Of a stretch of 64,000 nt of DNA, positions 8,628 through 16,465 are shown one piece after another. This DNA is from Christiangramia sabulilitoris. GTDB lineage: Bacteria; Bacteroidota; Bacteroidia; Flavobacteriales; Flavobacteriaceae. The notes beneath the pieces are model-generated. The model ran no database searches. It saw only the letters and a list, made by a program, of their open reading frames with translations, and had not been told where the DNA came from. Within the stretch, counting starts at the first letter, position 1. Each line of letters begins with the position of its first letter. A program made the position numbers and the translations under genes. The stretch lies in the NCBI RefSeq assembly GCF_007050985.1, contig NZ_VHSF01000001.1:992001-1056000 (forward strand), written 5' to 3'.

Positions 8628-9506
8628 ATGACCACATCTTTTGAAAGGTATCAGAAACGCCGACTCATATCTTCCTATTTTTCAGTAGTTATCAGTATTT
8701 CCCTGGTATTATTCCTTTTAGGAATGCTTGGCCTTCTGGTTTTAAATACTAAAAAGGTAGCCGATCATTTTAAGGAGCAGATCGCCCTTACGGTATATCT
8801 GAAGGATAATGCGAAAGAAGTTGAGATCGAGCAGTTGAAGAAAAGCCTGGCTATGGCAGACTATACCAAGTCTACAACTTTTGTTTCGAAAGAGGAAGCC
8901 GCAGAAGCACATAGTGAAGAGATAGGTGAAGATTTTATGGAATTCCTGGGATATAACCCACTTCAGAATTCCATCGACGTATATATGAACGCAGATTTTG
9001 TTTCCTCGGAACAGGTGGACAAAATTGCTGATGATCTTACTTCCAAGAATTTTGTAGACGAGGTCGTTTATGACAAACCTCTTATCGCATTGCTTAACGA
9101 CAACGTTAAAAAAATTAGTTTCTGGGTATTGATCGCGAGCTCTGTTTTCACATTTATCGCAGTATTACTTATCAATAGCAGCATTAGACTGGCAGTATAT
9201 TCAAAGAGATTTATCATTAAGACGATGCAGATGGTGGGTGCCACCAAAGGCTTTATTAGAAGGCCTTTTATCTGGCAGAGCGTAAAACTTGGATTAATAG
9301 GTGCTATTCTGGCACTCATTGGGATGGCTGCAGTACTTTATTATCTAAATAATAGTTTTACCGAGCTCAATCTTTTAGGTGATATTAAAATGCTGTTCAT
9401 TCTATTCTCAGGGATTTTCTTGATGGGAATTGTAATTACATGGATAAGTACGTATTTTGCGACCTCGCGTTTTCTAAATCTGAAAACAGATGAGTTATAC
9501 TATTAG
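8628..9506 (+). CDS. ftsX: Cell division protein FtsX
   Basis: Permease-like partner of FtsE that activates peptidoglycan hydrolases at the septum from the inner membrane. The 292 residues give the FtsX topology: a cytoplasmic N-terminus (RYQKRRLISSYFS), TM1 at about 17-40, an extracytoplasmic domain of about 120 residues, and three more membrane segments at about 165-190, 222-248 and 255-280, with MVGATKGFIRRPF between TM2 and TM3. No ftsE is adjacent. The conserved neighbours downstream (DUF3098, uppP, truB) support the assignment. The promoter is unclear; the nearest box is TATTTTTA about 28 bp upstream, one mismatch from consensus. The repeat cluster ends about 100 bp before the start. 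Confidence 0.9.
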   Translation: MTTSFERYQKRRLISSYFSVVISISLVLFLLGMLGLLVLNTKKVADHFKEQIALTVYLKDNAKEVEIEQLKKSLAMADYTKSTTFVSKEEAAEAHSEEIGEDFMEFLGYNPLQNSIDVYMNADFVSSEQVDKIADDLTSKNFVDEVVYDKPLIALLNDNVKKISFWVLIASSVFTFIAVLLINSSIRLAVYSKRFIIKTMQMVGATKGFIRRPFIWQSVKLGLIGAILALIGMAAVLYYLNNSFTELNLLGDIKMLFILFSGIFLMGIVITWISTYFATSRFLNLKTDELYY

Positions 9507-9518
9507 TAATTGTTCCCA

Positions 9519-9535
9519 GCCACTAATGCACGAAT
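9519..9535. repeat. Left inverted-repeat arm flanking the GxxExxY gene
   Basis: CCACTAATGCACGAATA here matches the reverse complement of 10019-10035 (CCACGAATGCACTAATG) at nearly every position. A related direct repeat, GCATTCGTG followed by an A-rich tract, occurs at 9604-9612 and 10026-10034. Confidence 0.7.
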
Positions 9536-9641
9536 AATTTTTTTTTCCAGAACGAATTGAAGGAAGGTAAAGAAGTCTTTATAGCCAGTTGGAATTCATA
9601 AGAGCATTCGTGAAAGAAAAAATAAAGATAGAACTTCAAAT

Positions 9642-10016
9642 ATGGCAAATCTCACCTATAAACAGGAAAGTTATGAGTTAATAGGTGTTTTATTTGATGT
9701 GCATAATGAATTAGGGGGAGGTTTTCTAGAGGCAGTGTATTCTGATGCTATAGAATATGAATTGAAAGCCAGAAACATTCCTTTTGAAAGAGAAAAAAGG
9801 TATCAGGTAAACTATAAAGAGGTGGTTCTGCCTCACCAATATGTGGCAGATTTCGTGATCTACGATAAGATAATTCTGGAAATAAAATCTGTAGCAACTC
9901 TTAATGATCGCCATATCGCTCAATGCATTAATTATCTTAAGGTTTCGGGGAATAAATTGGCAATATTGGTTAATTTTGAACCCGATAAATTAATGCATCA
10001 AAGAATAGTTTTGTAA
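9642..10016 (+). CDS. GxxExxY protein
   Basis: A 124-residue cytoplasmic protein with the signature G-x-x-E-x-x-Y (GGFLEAVY) near residue 27-34. The rest fits a compact nuclease-like core: DVHNELGGG, FEREKRYQVNYK, YVADFVIYDKIILEIKSV (a D...E-x-K pattern resembling PD-(D/E)XK enzymes), and NYLKVSGNKLAILVNF. The family is common in Bacteroidota and its function has not been settled; the nuclease resemblance is an inference. The gene interrupts the ftsX-DUF3098 junction and is framed by near-identical inverted and direct repeats, so it looks like a small inserted cassette. No transposase or integrase is present. Confidence 0.85.
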   Translation: MANLTYKQESYELIGVLFDVHNELGGGFLEAVYSDAIEYELKARNIPFEREKRYQVNYKEVVLPHQYVADFVIYDKIILEIKSVATLNDRHIAQCINYLKVSGNKLAILVNFEPDKLMHQRIVL

Positions 10017-10018
10017 TT

Positions 10019-10035
10019 CATTAGTGCATTCGTGG
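10019..10035. repeat. Right inverted-repeat arm flanking the GxxExxY gene
   Basis: CATTAGTGCATTCGTGG is the partner of the arm at 9519-9535. It directly follows the GxxExxY stop codon and precedes the DUF3098 start. Confidence 0.7.
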
Positions 10036-10050
10036 GAAAAAGATTTAAAG

Positions 10051-10308
10051 ATGAATGAAAAGAATAAAATAAAAGGAAGCTTCAACACAGGGTTTGTTTT
10101 CGGGAAGAGGAACTACACCTTCATGTTTATTGGAATTGGCGTGATCGTTCTGGGATTTATTTTGATGTCTGGCGGTGGCAGCGAAGATCCAAATGAATTT
10201 AATGAAGCTATCTATAACTTTCAAAGAATTCGACTTGCACCCGCTTTGGTGCTGATTGGCTTTGCGATAGAAGTATATGCCATATTGTTGAATCCCCATA
10301 AAAAATAA
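10051..10308 (+). CDS. DUF3098 small membrane protein
   Basis: An 85-residue inner-membrane protein with two hydrophobic segments, about residues 24-42 (YTFMFIGIGVIVLGFILMSG) and 62-80, joined by a polar loop GGSEDPNEFNEAIYNFQRI. This fits DUF3098, a family of unknown function that in Bacteroidota usually sits between ftsX and uppP. That position suggests a link with envelope or division functions. The ATG at 10051 is preferred over the in-frame ATG at 10024, whose extra residues (MHSWEKDLK) come from the flanking repeat. It ends 5 bp before uppP. Confidence 0.85.
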   Translation: MNEKNKIKGSFNTGFVFGKRNYTFMFIGIGVIVLGFILMSGGGSEDPNEFNEAIYNFQRIRLAPALVLIGFAIEVYAILLNPHKK

Positions 10309-10313
10309 TAAGT

Positions 10314-11108
10314 TTGGACGTATTAGACGCCGTGATCCTTGGTATCATCCAGGGACTTACCGAATTTTTACCAGTTTCTTCCAGTGGTCATTTAGAATTA
10401 GGAAAAGCTATTTTAGGAGATACCAGTGTACCTGAAGAGTCTCTGCTATTTACCGTAGTACTTCATTTTGCCACAGCTTTGAGTACGCTTGTTGTTTTCA
10501 GAAAAGATGTTTTTGAGATCATAGGAGGTTTACTAAGTTTTAAATGGAATGAAGAGACGCAGTTCTCATTAAAGATCATAGTTTCAATGATTCCCGCAGT
10601 CCTTGTAGGATTGCTTTTTGAAGAACAACTCGAAGCATTATTTGGTGGAAATATTCTTTTCGTTGGGTTTATGCTTCTAATTACAGCCTTACTGCTCTGG
10701 CTGGCCGATAAAGCAAAAAATACTGGAAAAAAGGTAAGTTACAGCAACGCGTTCGTTATCGGGATTTCCCAGGCGATAGCCATGCTTCCTGGGATTTCAA
10801 GAAGTGGAGCTACCATATCAACTTCCGTTCTATTAGGAAATGATAAGACCAAAGCTGCGAGATTCTCTTTCTTAATGGTCGTGCCTTTGATTTTCGGAAA
10901 GATCGCTAAAGATCTCTTAAGCGGAGAACTAATGGAAAGCACTGCAGATTTTTCTATTCTGGCAGTAGGTTTTGTTGCAGCATTTATTGCCGGCCTGGTT
11001 GCCTGCACCTGGATGATCGCGCTGGTTAAGAAAAGTAAACTTTCATGGTTTGCTGTCTATTGCTTTGTGGTGGGACTTGCGGCTATTACTTTTGCATATG
11101 CGCAATAA
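10314..11108 (+). CDS. uppP: Undecaprenyl-diphosphatase (UppP/BacA)
   Basis: Integral membrane phosphatase that recycles undecaprenyl diphosphate to the lipid carrier used for peptidoglycan and O-antigen; overexpression gives bacitracin resistance. The 264 residues carry the family's first motif GLTEFLPVSSSGH at about residues 12-24 and the second, GISRSGATIST, at about 162-172, with about eight membrane segments. The likely start is an unusual TTG at 10314: it lies 5 bp after the DUF3098 stop, gives MDVLDAVILGIIQG matching the family N-terminus, and no in-frame ATG precedes the first motif. It overlaps truB by 11 bp, so translation is probably coupled. Confidence 0.93.
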   Translation: MDVLDAVILGIIQGLTEFLPVSSSGHLELGKAILGDTSVPEESLLFTVVLHFATALSTLVVFRKDVFEIIGGLLSFKWNEETQFSLKIIVSMIPAVLVGLLFEEQLEALFGGNILFVGFMLLITALLLWLADKAKNTGKKVSYSNAFVIGISQAIAMLPGISRSGATISTSVLLGNDKTKAARFSFLMVVPLIFGKIAKDLLSGELMESTADFSILAVGFVAAFIAGLVACTWMIALVKKSKLSWFAVYCFVVGLAAITFAYAQ

Positions 11109-11814
11109 CGAATTTACTCCCGAAGAATTCAAAACAGGCCAGGTACTTCTTTTTGATAAACCTTTGAACTGGACATCATTTCAATTGGTGAACAAAGTGA
11201 GATGGCTTATTAGAAAAAGCTGCAAGATCAAAAAGATCAAAGTTGGCCATGCGGGAACTTTAGATCCCCTGGCAACAGGACTTTTGATCATCTGCACCGG
11301 GAAATTCACTAAAACTATACCTGATCTACAGGGACAGATCAAAGAGTATACGGGTACTTTTACCATAGGTAGCACTACCCCATCTTTTGACCTGGAGACC
11401 GAAATTGACGAAAAATTCCCCACAGATCATATAACTGAAGAACTTCTTCAGGAAACCACAAAAAAATTTCTTGGCGAAATTGACCAGACCCCCCCGGTTT
11501 TCTCAGCTTTAAAGAAAGACGGAAAAAGACTTTACGAATATGCCAGAGAAGGCAAGGAAGTTGAAGTAAAGTCAAGGAAGGTTGAAATTTCTGAATTCGA
11601 GATCGATACGGAAGAATTTCCGAAAGTTCATTTCAGAGTAGTTTGCAGCAAGGGAACTTATATAAGAAGTCTAGCTCATGAATACGGGCAGGCCCTGAAT
11701 AGCGGCGCGCATCTTTCAGAATTAAGACGTACCGGAATTGGAGAATATTCTGTAGAAAAAGCGATGGATATCGAATCTTTCGAAAATTTGCTACCTTCAC
11801 AAGAGAATATTTAA
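11098..11814 (+). CDS. truB: tRNA pseudouridine-55 synthase
   Basis: Makes pseudouridine 55 in the T-loop of tRNAs. The 238 residues contain the catalytic motif HAGTLDPLATGLL with the nucleophilic Asp at residue 56, preceded by KPLNWTSFQLVNKVR. The later family motifs TPPVFSALKKDGKRLYEYAREG and SKGTYIRSLAHEYG are also present. The ATG at 11098 overlaps the end of uppP by 11 bp, which indicates coupling; an earlier in-frame ATG at 11050 would lie well inside uppP and is not supported by family length. The C-terminal PUA-like extension of longer TruB proteins is absent. Confidence 0.95.
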   Translation: MRNNEFTPEEFKTGQVLLFDKPLNWTSFQLVNKVRWLIRKSCKIKKIKVGHAGTLDPLATGLLIICTGKFTKTIPDLQGQIKEYTGTFTIGSTTPSFDLETEIDEKFPTDHITEELLQETTKKFLGEIDQTPPVFSALKKDGKRLYEYAREGKEVEVKSRKVEISEFEIDTEEFPKVHFRVVCSKGTYIRSLAHEYGQALNSGAHLSELRRTGIGEYSVEKAMDIESFENLLPSQENI

Positions 11815-11836
11815 GTCGGCTGACGGTTAATTAGAT

Positions 11837-12565
11837 ATGAATTTTTTCGATAAATTTTTTGATAAGCATAAAGCGCTTATCCTTACCACCCTATCCTTTG
11901 CGGTCCTGATGCTGGCCTTGTATAATTTCAAGCTTGCCAACGGTAATCAGGAGACTGCAGAGATGCTGGTAGATCTTGAGCAATACCGGGTCGAAGAAAA
12001 AAAAGCTGAAGAACCAAAAAAGCAACAGGAAACTCCAAGGAGAAACCGCCGGGACGTGCAAACCCACCAGGCTTTCAACCAGGACAAAGAAACCCGGGAA
12101 GCAGATTTCAAAAATAAACTTGACGAGATATTTAACAAGAACAGCGCCAGTCAGGAACAGGCAGATAATGAAGATACAGAAGGTTCAGAAGGCAATTACG
12201 CTTTAAACAGAAAGAATTCTGAGGAAAAGAAAAATCGTTCAGATGGCGATGATTCCGCAAAAGAGGCTTCCCAGAGATCTGCTGCTTATGACTATAGCTC
12301 TATTTCCTTCTCTCTAAAAGGAAGGCGGGCGGTTCAAATTCCGAATCCTGTTTATACCTGTGATACAGCTGGAAAGGTGGTTATTAATATTACCGTAGAT
12401 GCAAATGGGTATGTTGTGGATAGCTCTGTGAACAAAGGAAGTTCCACCACTACCAACGAATGTCTAACAGATCGCGCCCTGGAATATTCAGCAGGAGCAA
12501 AGTTCAGTAAACTCGCCGGCAGAAATTCTCAACCGGGAACGATCACTTATCATTTCAGATCTTAG
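11837..12565 (+). CDS. TonB-like envelope protein
   Basis: A 242-residue inner-membrane-anchored protein. One membrane segment lies at about residues 13-32 (ALILTTLSFAVLMLALYNF). A long charged, Glu/Lys/Gln-rich linker with coiled-coil character spans about 45-150. A compact C-terminal domain (about 165-242) contains KGRRAVQIPNPVYTCDTAGK, VVINITVDANGYVVDSSVN and ends PGTITYHF. This matches the TonB C-terminal fold found in many Bacteroidota energy transducers. No ExbB/ExbD genes are adjacent, so whether it energises receptors or has a structural role is open. It is in line with truB upstream and tag 5 bp downstream. Confidence 0.7.
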   Translation: MNFFDKFFDKHKALILTTLSFAVLMLALYNFKLANGNQETAEMLVDLEQYRVEEKKAEEPKKQQETPRRNRRDVQTHQAFNQDKETREADFKNKLDEIFNKNSASQEQADNEDTEGSEGNYALNRKNSEEKKNRSDGDDSAKEASQRSAAYDYSSISFSLKGRRAVQIPNPVYTCDTAGKVVINITVDANGYVVDSSVNKGSSTTTNECLTDRALEYSAGAKFSKLAGRNSQPGTITYHFRS

Positions 12566-12570
12566 GAATC

Positions 12571-13164
12571 ATGGCAGAGATCAAACGTTGCGGCTGGTGC
12601 GAAGGGGATGCCTTATACGAAGCATATCACGATAAGGAATGGGGCGTTCCGGTACTGGACGACGAAACACTTTTTGAATTTCTTACGCTTGAAACTTTTC
12701 AGGCCGGGCTTAGCTGGATCACCGTGCTTAGAAAAAGAAACAATTTCAGACAGGCCTTTGATAATTTCGACTACAGAAAGATCGCACAATACAAAGAAGC
12801 CAGGATCACCGAATTAATGCAGAATTCCGGCATCATCAGGAACCAGATGAAAATCAGAGCGACGGTTACGAATGCCCAAGAATTCATGAAGATCCAGGAC
12901 GAATTTGGAAGTTTTAGTAAATATATCTGGCAATTTGTGGATGGCAAGCCTATTCAAAATGAAATCGAGGATTATAGAAAAGCACCTGCAACTACAGAGA
13001 TTAGCGATAAGCTAAGCAAAGACCTTAAGAAAAGAGGTTTTAAATTCGTGGGCTCTACTGTCATTTATGCCCATATGCAGGCAACGGGAATGGTAAACGA
13101 CCATGAGCTAAGTTGTTTCAGATATGCTGAAATAAAAAAAATAGGAGAGCAGGTTTCTATTTAA
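12571..13164 (+). CDS. tag: DNA-3-methyladenine glycosylase I
   Basis: Base-excision repair enzyme removing 3-methyladenine from alkylated DNA. The 197 residues begin with the family signature KRCGWCEGDALYEAYHDKEW, whose Cys residues with the C-terminal H-x-x-x-C (NDHELSCF) fit the Tag zinc site. The LETFQAGLSWITVLRKR segment is highly conserved. It starts 5 bp after the TonB-like gene, so it is probably the last gene of that transcript. Its 3' end overlaps the opposite-strand aat gene by 8 bp, with no terminator visible between them. Confidence 0.95.
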   Translation: MAEIKRCGWCEGDALYEAYHDKEWGVPVLDDETLFEFLTLETFQAGLSWITVLRKRNNFRQAFDNFDYRKIAQYKEARITELMQNSGIIRNQMKIRATVTNAQEFMKIQDEFGSFSKYIWQFVDGKPIQNEIEDYRKAPATTEISDKLSKDLKKRGFKFVGSTVIYAHMQATGMVNDHELSCFRYAEIKKIGEQVSI

Positions 13165-13795
13165 GATATTCCAGAAATTCAGATCTCGGGATCTCTTCTG
13201 CTCCCAGACTCTTTAGGTGACTGGTATAGCTCTGGCAATCGATCAATTTTATACCTTCATCTTTTAGCTTTTGTACCAGCTTTATTAAACCAAATTTAGA
13301 AGCATTGCTGGCTTTCGCAAACATGCTTTCTCCGCAGAACACTTTCTTGTCCCTTAAATATATTCCATATAAGCCTCCAACCAATTTCGTTTTATCCCAG
13401 ACCTCTGTAGAAATAGCAATTCCTTCATGGTGAAGCTGAAGATAATTCTCTTTTATCTCCCGGGTGATCCAGGTTCCTTCCTGGCCTTTCCTATCTACAT
13501 TTCCGCAATTCTCTATCACCTTTTCAAATTCCTGGTTAAAGGTCACCTGGAATTTATCCTGATTTAAAAAAGGTCTCATGCTTTTAGCGATCTTTAAATT
13601 TTCAGGAAACAGGACCATCCTGGGATCTGGAGACCACCATAGTACAGGCTGACCTTCATTATACCAGGGAAAAATTCCTTTGTAATAGGCCTCTTTAAGT
13701 CTCTCTGGACTCAGGTCACGGCTAACTGCCAGCAATCCGTCAACATCTGCAAAGTCTACCGGTGGGAATTCCTGTTGTTTCTCAATAAAGTACAA
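13157..13795 (-). CDS. aat: Leucyl/phenylalanyl-tRNA-protein transferase
   Basis: Adds Leu or Phe from charged tRNA to N-terminal Arg or Lys residues, marking proteins for ClpS/ClpAP degradation (the N-degron pathway). The 212 residues show the family core: FPPVDFADVDGLLAVSRDLSPERLKEAYYKGIFPWY, then QPVLWWSPDPRMVLFP and GGLYGIYLRDKKVFCGESMF. The only start that gives the usual N-terminus is a TTG at 13793-13795, since no in-frame ATG lies close upstream. It converges on tag with an 8-bp overlap. The terminator upstream at 13825-13862 isolates it from the DUF3127 operon. Confidence 0.93.
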   Translation of the reverse strand: MYFIEKQQEFPPVDFADVDGLLAVSRDLSPERLKEAYYKGIFPWYNEGQPVLWWSPDPRMVLFPENLKIAKSMRPFLNQDKFQVTFNQEFEKVIENCGNVDRKGQEGTWITREIKENYLQLHHEGIAISTEVWDKTKLVGGLYGIYLRDKKVFCGESMFAKASNASKFGLIKLVQKLKDEGIKLIDCQSYTSHLKSLGAEEIPRSEFLEYLK

Positions 13796-13824
13796 TCGCT
13801 GAAATTTTATCTTCTGAAATTAAA

Positions 13825-13862
13825 AAAGTCCGGCAAAAAATCTAACCGGACTTTAGTTTTTT
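13825..13862 (-). terminator. Terminator of the flavin reductase-DUF3127 operon
   Basis: AAAGTCCGG and CCGGACTTT form a 9-bp stem around a 12-nt loop. The minus strand has a TTTTTT run after it, and the plus strand has AGTTTTTT, so it may work both ways. It lies downstream of the DUF3127 gene. Confidence 0.8.
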
Positions 13863-13888
13863 ATTCGAATATTCGCAACCTAACTTAC

Positions 13889-13941
13889 GTCACCCTGAAC
13901 TAGCTTCGGTCTCGAGAGATGCTGAAACAAGTTCAACATGA
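13889..13941. repeat. Dispersed palindromic repeat pair
   Basis: A GTCACCCTGAA-type module followed directly by GATGCTGAAACAAGTTCAAC and ATGAC. These are the same two modules that occur next to each other elsewhere in the window. The copy is slightly diverged. Confidence 0.75.
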
Positions 13942-13947
13942 CAAAAA

Positions 13948-14322
13948 CTAGAAAGGAAGATCGTCATAATCTTCTTCATTTAGATCGCTAGCGGGTTCAA
14001 ACTGGTCTGGTGGCGGTACATTAGAACCTCCTGAAGGCTGCTGTGCGGCCAGGTTCTCAATTCTCCATCCCTGTACAGAGTTAAAATACTTAGTCTCTCC
14101 CTGTGGGCTAACCCATTCGCGGCCTCTAAGGTTAATTCCAACCTTTACCGGCTGTCCTACCTGAAATGCATCTAAAAGACTGCATTTGTCCTGTACGAAT
14201 TCGATCATAATATGTTGAGGATACTGCTCCTCTGTAGTTACGACCATTTCTCTTTTTTGAAAACCATTGCTTCCAAAGGTCTTGGTATCACCAATTAATT
14301 TAATCTTTCCCTGTACTTCCAT
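13948..14322 (-). CDS. DUF3127 protein with SSB-like acidic C-terminus
   Basis: A 124-residue protein matching DUF3127 over about residues 1-90 (MEVQGKIKLIGDTKTFGSNG, FQKREMVVTTEEQYPQHI, EFVQDKC, GQPVKVGINLRGREW), a beta-rich stretch consistent with an OB-type fold. A disordered Pro/Gly/Asp-rich linker follows, and the chain ends EEDYDDLPF (116-124). That acidic tip closely resembles the C-terminal peptide with which single-stranded DNA-binding proteins recruit repair proteins. The tip and the beta-rich region are seen directly; DNA binding is an inference. It lies 7 bp after the flavin reductase gene with a clear AAGGAA ribosome-binding site and ends at its own terminator. The canonical ssb gene is not in this window. 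Confidence 0.8.
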   Translation of the reverse strand: MEVQGKIKLIGDTKTFGSNGFQKREMVVTTEEQYPQHIMIEFVQDKCSLLDAFQVGQPVKVGINLRGREWVSPQGETKYFNSVQGWRIENLAAQQPSGGSNVPPPDQFEPASDLNEEDYDDLPF

Positions 14323-14329
14323 TTTTTCC

Positions 14330-15202
14330 TTATTTTGCTAATAATATTTTCCACGCATTTTCCGGCTCATCTTTCTCGAGATATCGCTGCGCATGTTTAT
14401 GAATTTTTTCTTTATCGCCGCTTTTTACAAGTTCGGCCTCTTCTGAATTCGAATTAAGAAAGGCTTCTATCTCCCCGTTTTCAGGCAAAGACTCTACATT
14501 CCCCAATTTTCCAAGATCATTCCCCGTTAAAACCTTACTTGTTCTAACATCCTCAGGCATGGCATCCACGCCAATCCCAAGAGTTGACAAAGGTTTTGGA
14601 ACTTCGAACATTCCGGTTCTGGCCCTCGTATACCAGTTACCACCCATACGGGCTACCTGGTCTATTTTATACTGGTCTATATACCCATCTTCATCGAGTA
14701 TTTCCTCTTTGATATGCATTTTCACCACATGACAGATAACTAGATTCCCGGCGCCACCTTCAGTCCCGGTTTCAATGATATCTACAATCTTACATTCAAA
14801 TTGCACCGGAGCTTCGGCTACGCGAAAAGGCTTTACCAGATCAGCTTTCAGCATGGTGAGACCAGCCTTATCAAACTCGTTCACTCCTTCAGCATATTCA
14901 GTACTGGAAAGCGACATTTGTTGGACTATATCATAATTCACGATATTGATCACTACCTCATCTACCTTCCTGGCATTTTCAAAAGTATGCTTCGTGGTAT
15001 TATCCCTTCCTCTTCTCGCAGGAGAAAAGATCAAAACCGGCGGGTTAGCACCAAACACGTTGAAAAAACTAAAAGGAGAAAGGTTGGGTTTTCCATCTTC
15101 ATCTATCGTACTGGCAAAAGCAATAGGCCTTGGACCAATAGCCCCCAGTAAATACTGATGCAGTTTACCCACACTTACATCTTTAGGTTCCAGACTGAAC
15201 AT
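14330..15202 (-). CDS. Flavin reductase family protein
   Basis: A 290-residue protein of the flavin reductase-like (flavoredoxin) family, which bind FMN in a split-barrel fold. The core is at about residues 15-190: GAIGPRPIAFASTIDEDGKP, NLSPFSFFNVFGANPP and FSPARRGRDNTTKHTFEN. An extra C-terminal segment of about 80 residues, helical and acidic, follows. The physiological substrate cannot be read from sequence. It begins 15 bp after a TATCTTTG promoter box and is followed by the DUF3127 gene 7 bp later, so the two form an operon. Confidence 0.8.
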   Translation of the reverse strand: MFSLEPKDVSVGKLHQYLLGAIGPRPIAFASTIDEDGKPNLSPFSFFNVFGANPPVLIFSPARRGRDNTTKHTFENARKVDEVVINIVNYDIVQQMSLSSTEYAEGVNEFDKAGLTMLKADLVKPFRVAEAPVQFECKIVDIIETGTEGGAGNLVICHVVKMHIKEEILDEDGYIDQYKIDQVARMGGNWYTRARTGMFEVPKPLSTLGIGVDAMPEDVRTSKVLTGNDLGKLGNVESLPENGEIEAFLNSNSEEAELVKSGDKEKIHKHAQRYLEKDEPENAWKILLAK

Positions 15203-15216
15203 AGTTTAATTTTTGC

Positions 15217-15224
15217 CAAAGATA
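15217..15224 (-). promoter_or_regulatory. Promoter of the flavin reductase-DUF3127 operon
   Basis: TATCTTTG on the minus strand matches the TAnnTTTG consensus and leaves a very short leader of about 10 nt before the ATG at 15202. Confidence 0.55.
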
Positions 15225-15316
15225 AAGAATCGGGCAGGGAATGAAAAGCAATGCTTTACAATAAAAATAGTTTTAAAACGCTTATATTTATTTTTACTAA
15301 AAAGCCGGAAACATAC

Positions 15317-16465
15317 ATGAATCTACCCGACGAACGCAGCTTTAACCGCTGGTTTATCATAATTTCCTGTCTTGTGGTCATAATCCTGGTGCTCTGGAAT
15401 ACCAGTATATTCTTTCAGCGTCTAAAAGAGGACGAAAGGGCAAAGATGAATATCTGGGCACAGGCACAGGAAGAACTCAGCAACGCCCCGGAAGATGCCG
15501 ATCTCAGCCTAATTCTTGAAATTTTAAACAACAACACCTCTATTCCCATTATTCATACCAATGAGAATGGTGAAATCGTTTACACCACCAACCTGGATCC
15601 TGCCATTCAGGAAGATCCTGAACGCATTAAGGATTATCTGGAGGATTTAAAGGAAGAGAACGAACCTATCGCTGTGGACCTGGGAGATAATCAGATCCAG
15701 TACTTATATTATGGAAATTCCCCGGCACTGAACAAACTAAAATATTACCCAATTGGCCTCACCCTCATCGGCTTTTTATTTATCGGGGTGGTTTATTTCT
15801 TTTATACGACCACGAAAAGTAGTGAGCAGAACAAACTATGGGCTGGAATGGCAAAAGAAACGGCGCACCAGATAGGAACTCCCCTAAGCTCACTAATAGG
15901 ATGGACCGAAATTTTAAAGTCTGAAAACGTTGACCCTTCATATGTGGTAGAAATGGAAAAGGATATCGACCGGCTCCGGACTATTACAGAAAGATTTTCC
16001 AAGATAGGTTCTTCTCCCAATTTACAAAAGACCGATATAGTTGCTGCCACGAGAGAAAGTTTTAATTATTTAAAAACCAGAAGTTCCAGCCTAATAGATT
16101 TTAAAATTAAAACGCCCAGACAGCCAATTTATGTACAGCTAAATGAACAGCTTTATAGCTGGACCATTGAAAATCTGGTTAAAAACGCAATTGATGCGAT
16201 GCGTGGCAAGGGAGATCTGCTCGTGGAGATAAAGCAGGATATTAAACATGCCCATATTTACATTACAGATACTGGAAAAGGTATCGATAAAAATAAATTC
16301 AGGCTAATTTTTGAACCCGGGCAGACTACAAAAAAGCGTGGTTGGGGTTTAGGTCTTTCCCTGGCTAAAAGAATCATTGAAGAATATCATAAAGGAAAAA
16401 TCAAGGTCGCCCGTAGTGAGATCAATAAAGGCACCACCTTTCAGATAAGTCTCAGGAAAATTTAA
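15317..16465 (+). CDS. Sensor histidine kinase
   Basis: A 382-residue membrane-bound two-component kinase. TM1 lies at about residues 11-32 and TM2 at about 146-165, bounding an extracytoplasmic sensor of about 110 residues with no recognised fold. The H-box reads KETAHQIGTPLSSLIGWTEI with the phospho-accepting His at 184. The ATPase domain has N-box ENLVKNAIDAM, G1 DTGKGIDKNKF and G2 GWGLGLSLAKRI. The ATG at 15317 places TM1 directly after MNLPDERSFNRW; the longer frame from 15251 adds a Lys/Phe-rich stretch of no family relevance. No response regulator is adjacent, so it is an orphan kinase. Its stop overlaps the opposite thioesterase gene by 4 bp. Confidence 0.9.
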   Translation: MNLPDERSFNRWFIIISCLVVIILVLWNTSIFFQRLKEDERAKMNIWAQAQEELSNAPEDADLSLILEILNNNTSIPIIHTNENGEIVYTTNLDPAIQEDPERIKDYLEDLKEENEPIAVDLGDNQIQYLYYGNSPALNKLKYYPIGLTLIGFLFIGVVYFFYTTTKSSEQNKLWAGMAKETAHQIGTPLSSLIGWTEILKSENVDPSYVVEMEKDIDRLRTITERFSKIGSSPNLQKTDIVAATRESFNYLKTRSSSLIDFKIKTPRQPIYVQLNEQLYSWTIENLVKNAIDAMRGKGDLLVEIKQDIKHAHIYITDTGKGIDKNKFRLIFEPGQTTKKRGWGLGLSLAKRIIEEYHKGKIKVARSEINKGTTFQISLRKI

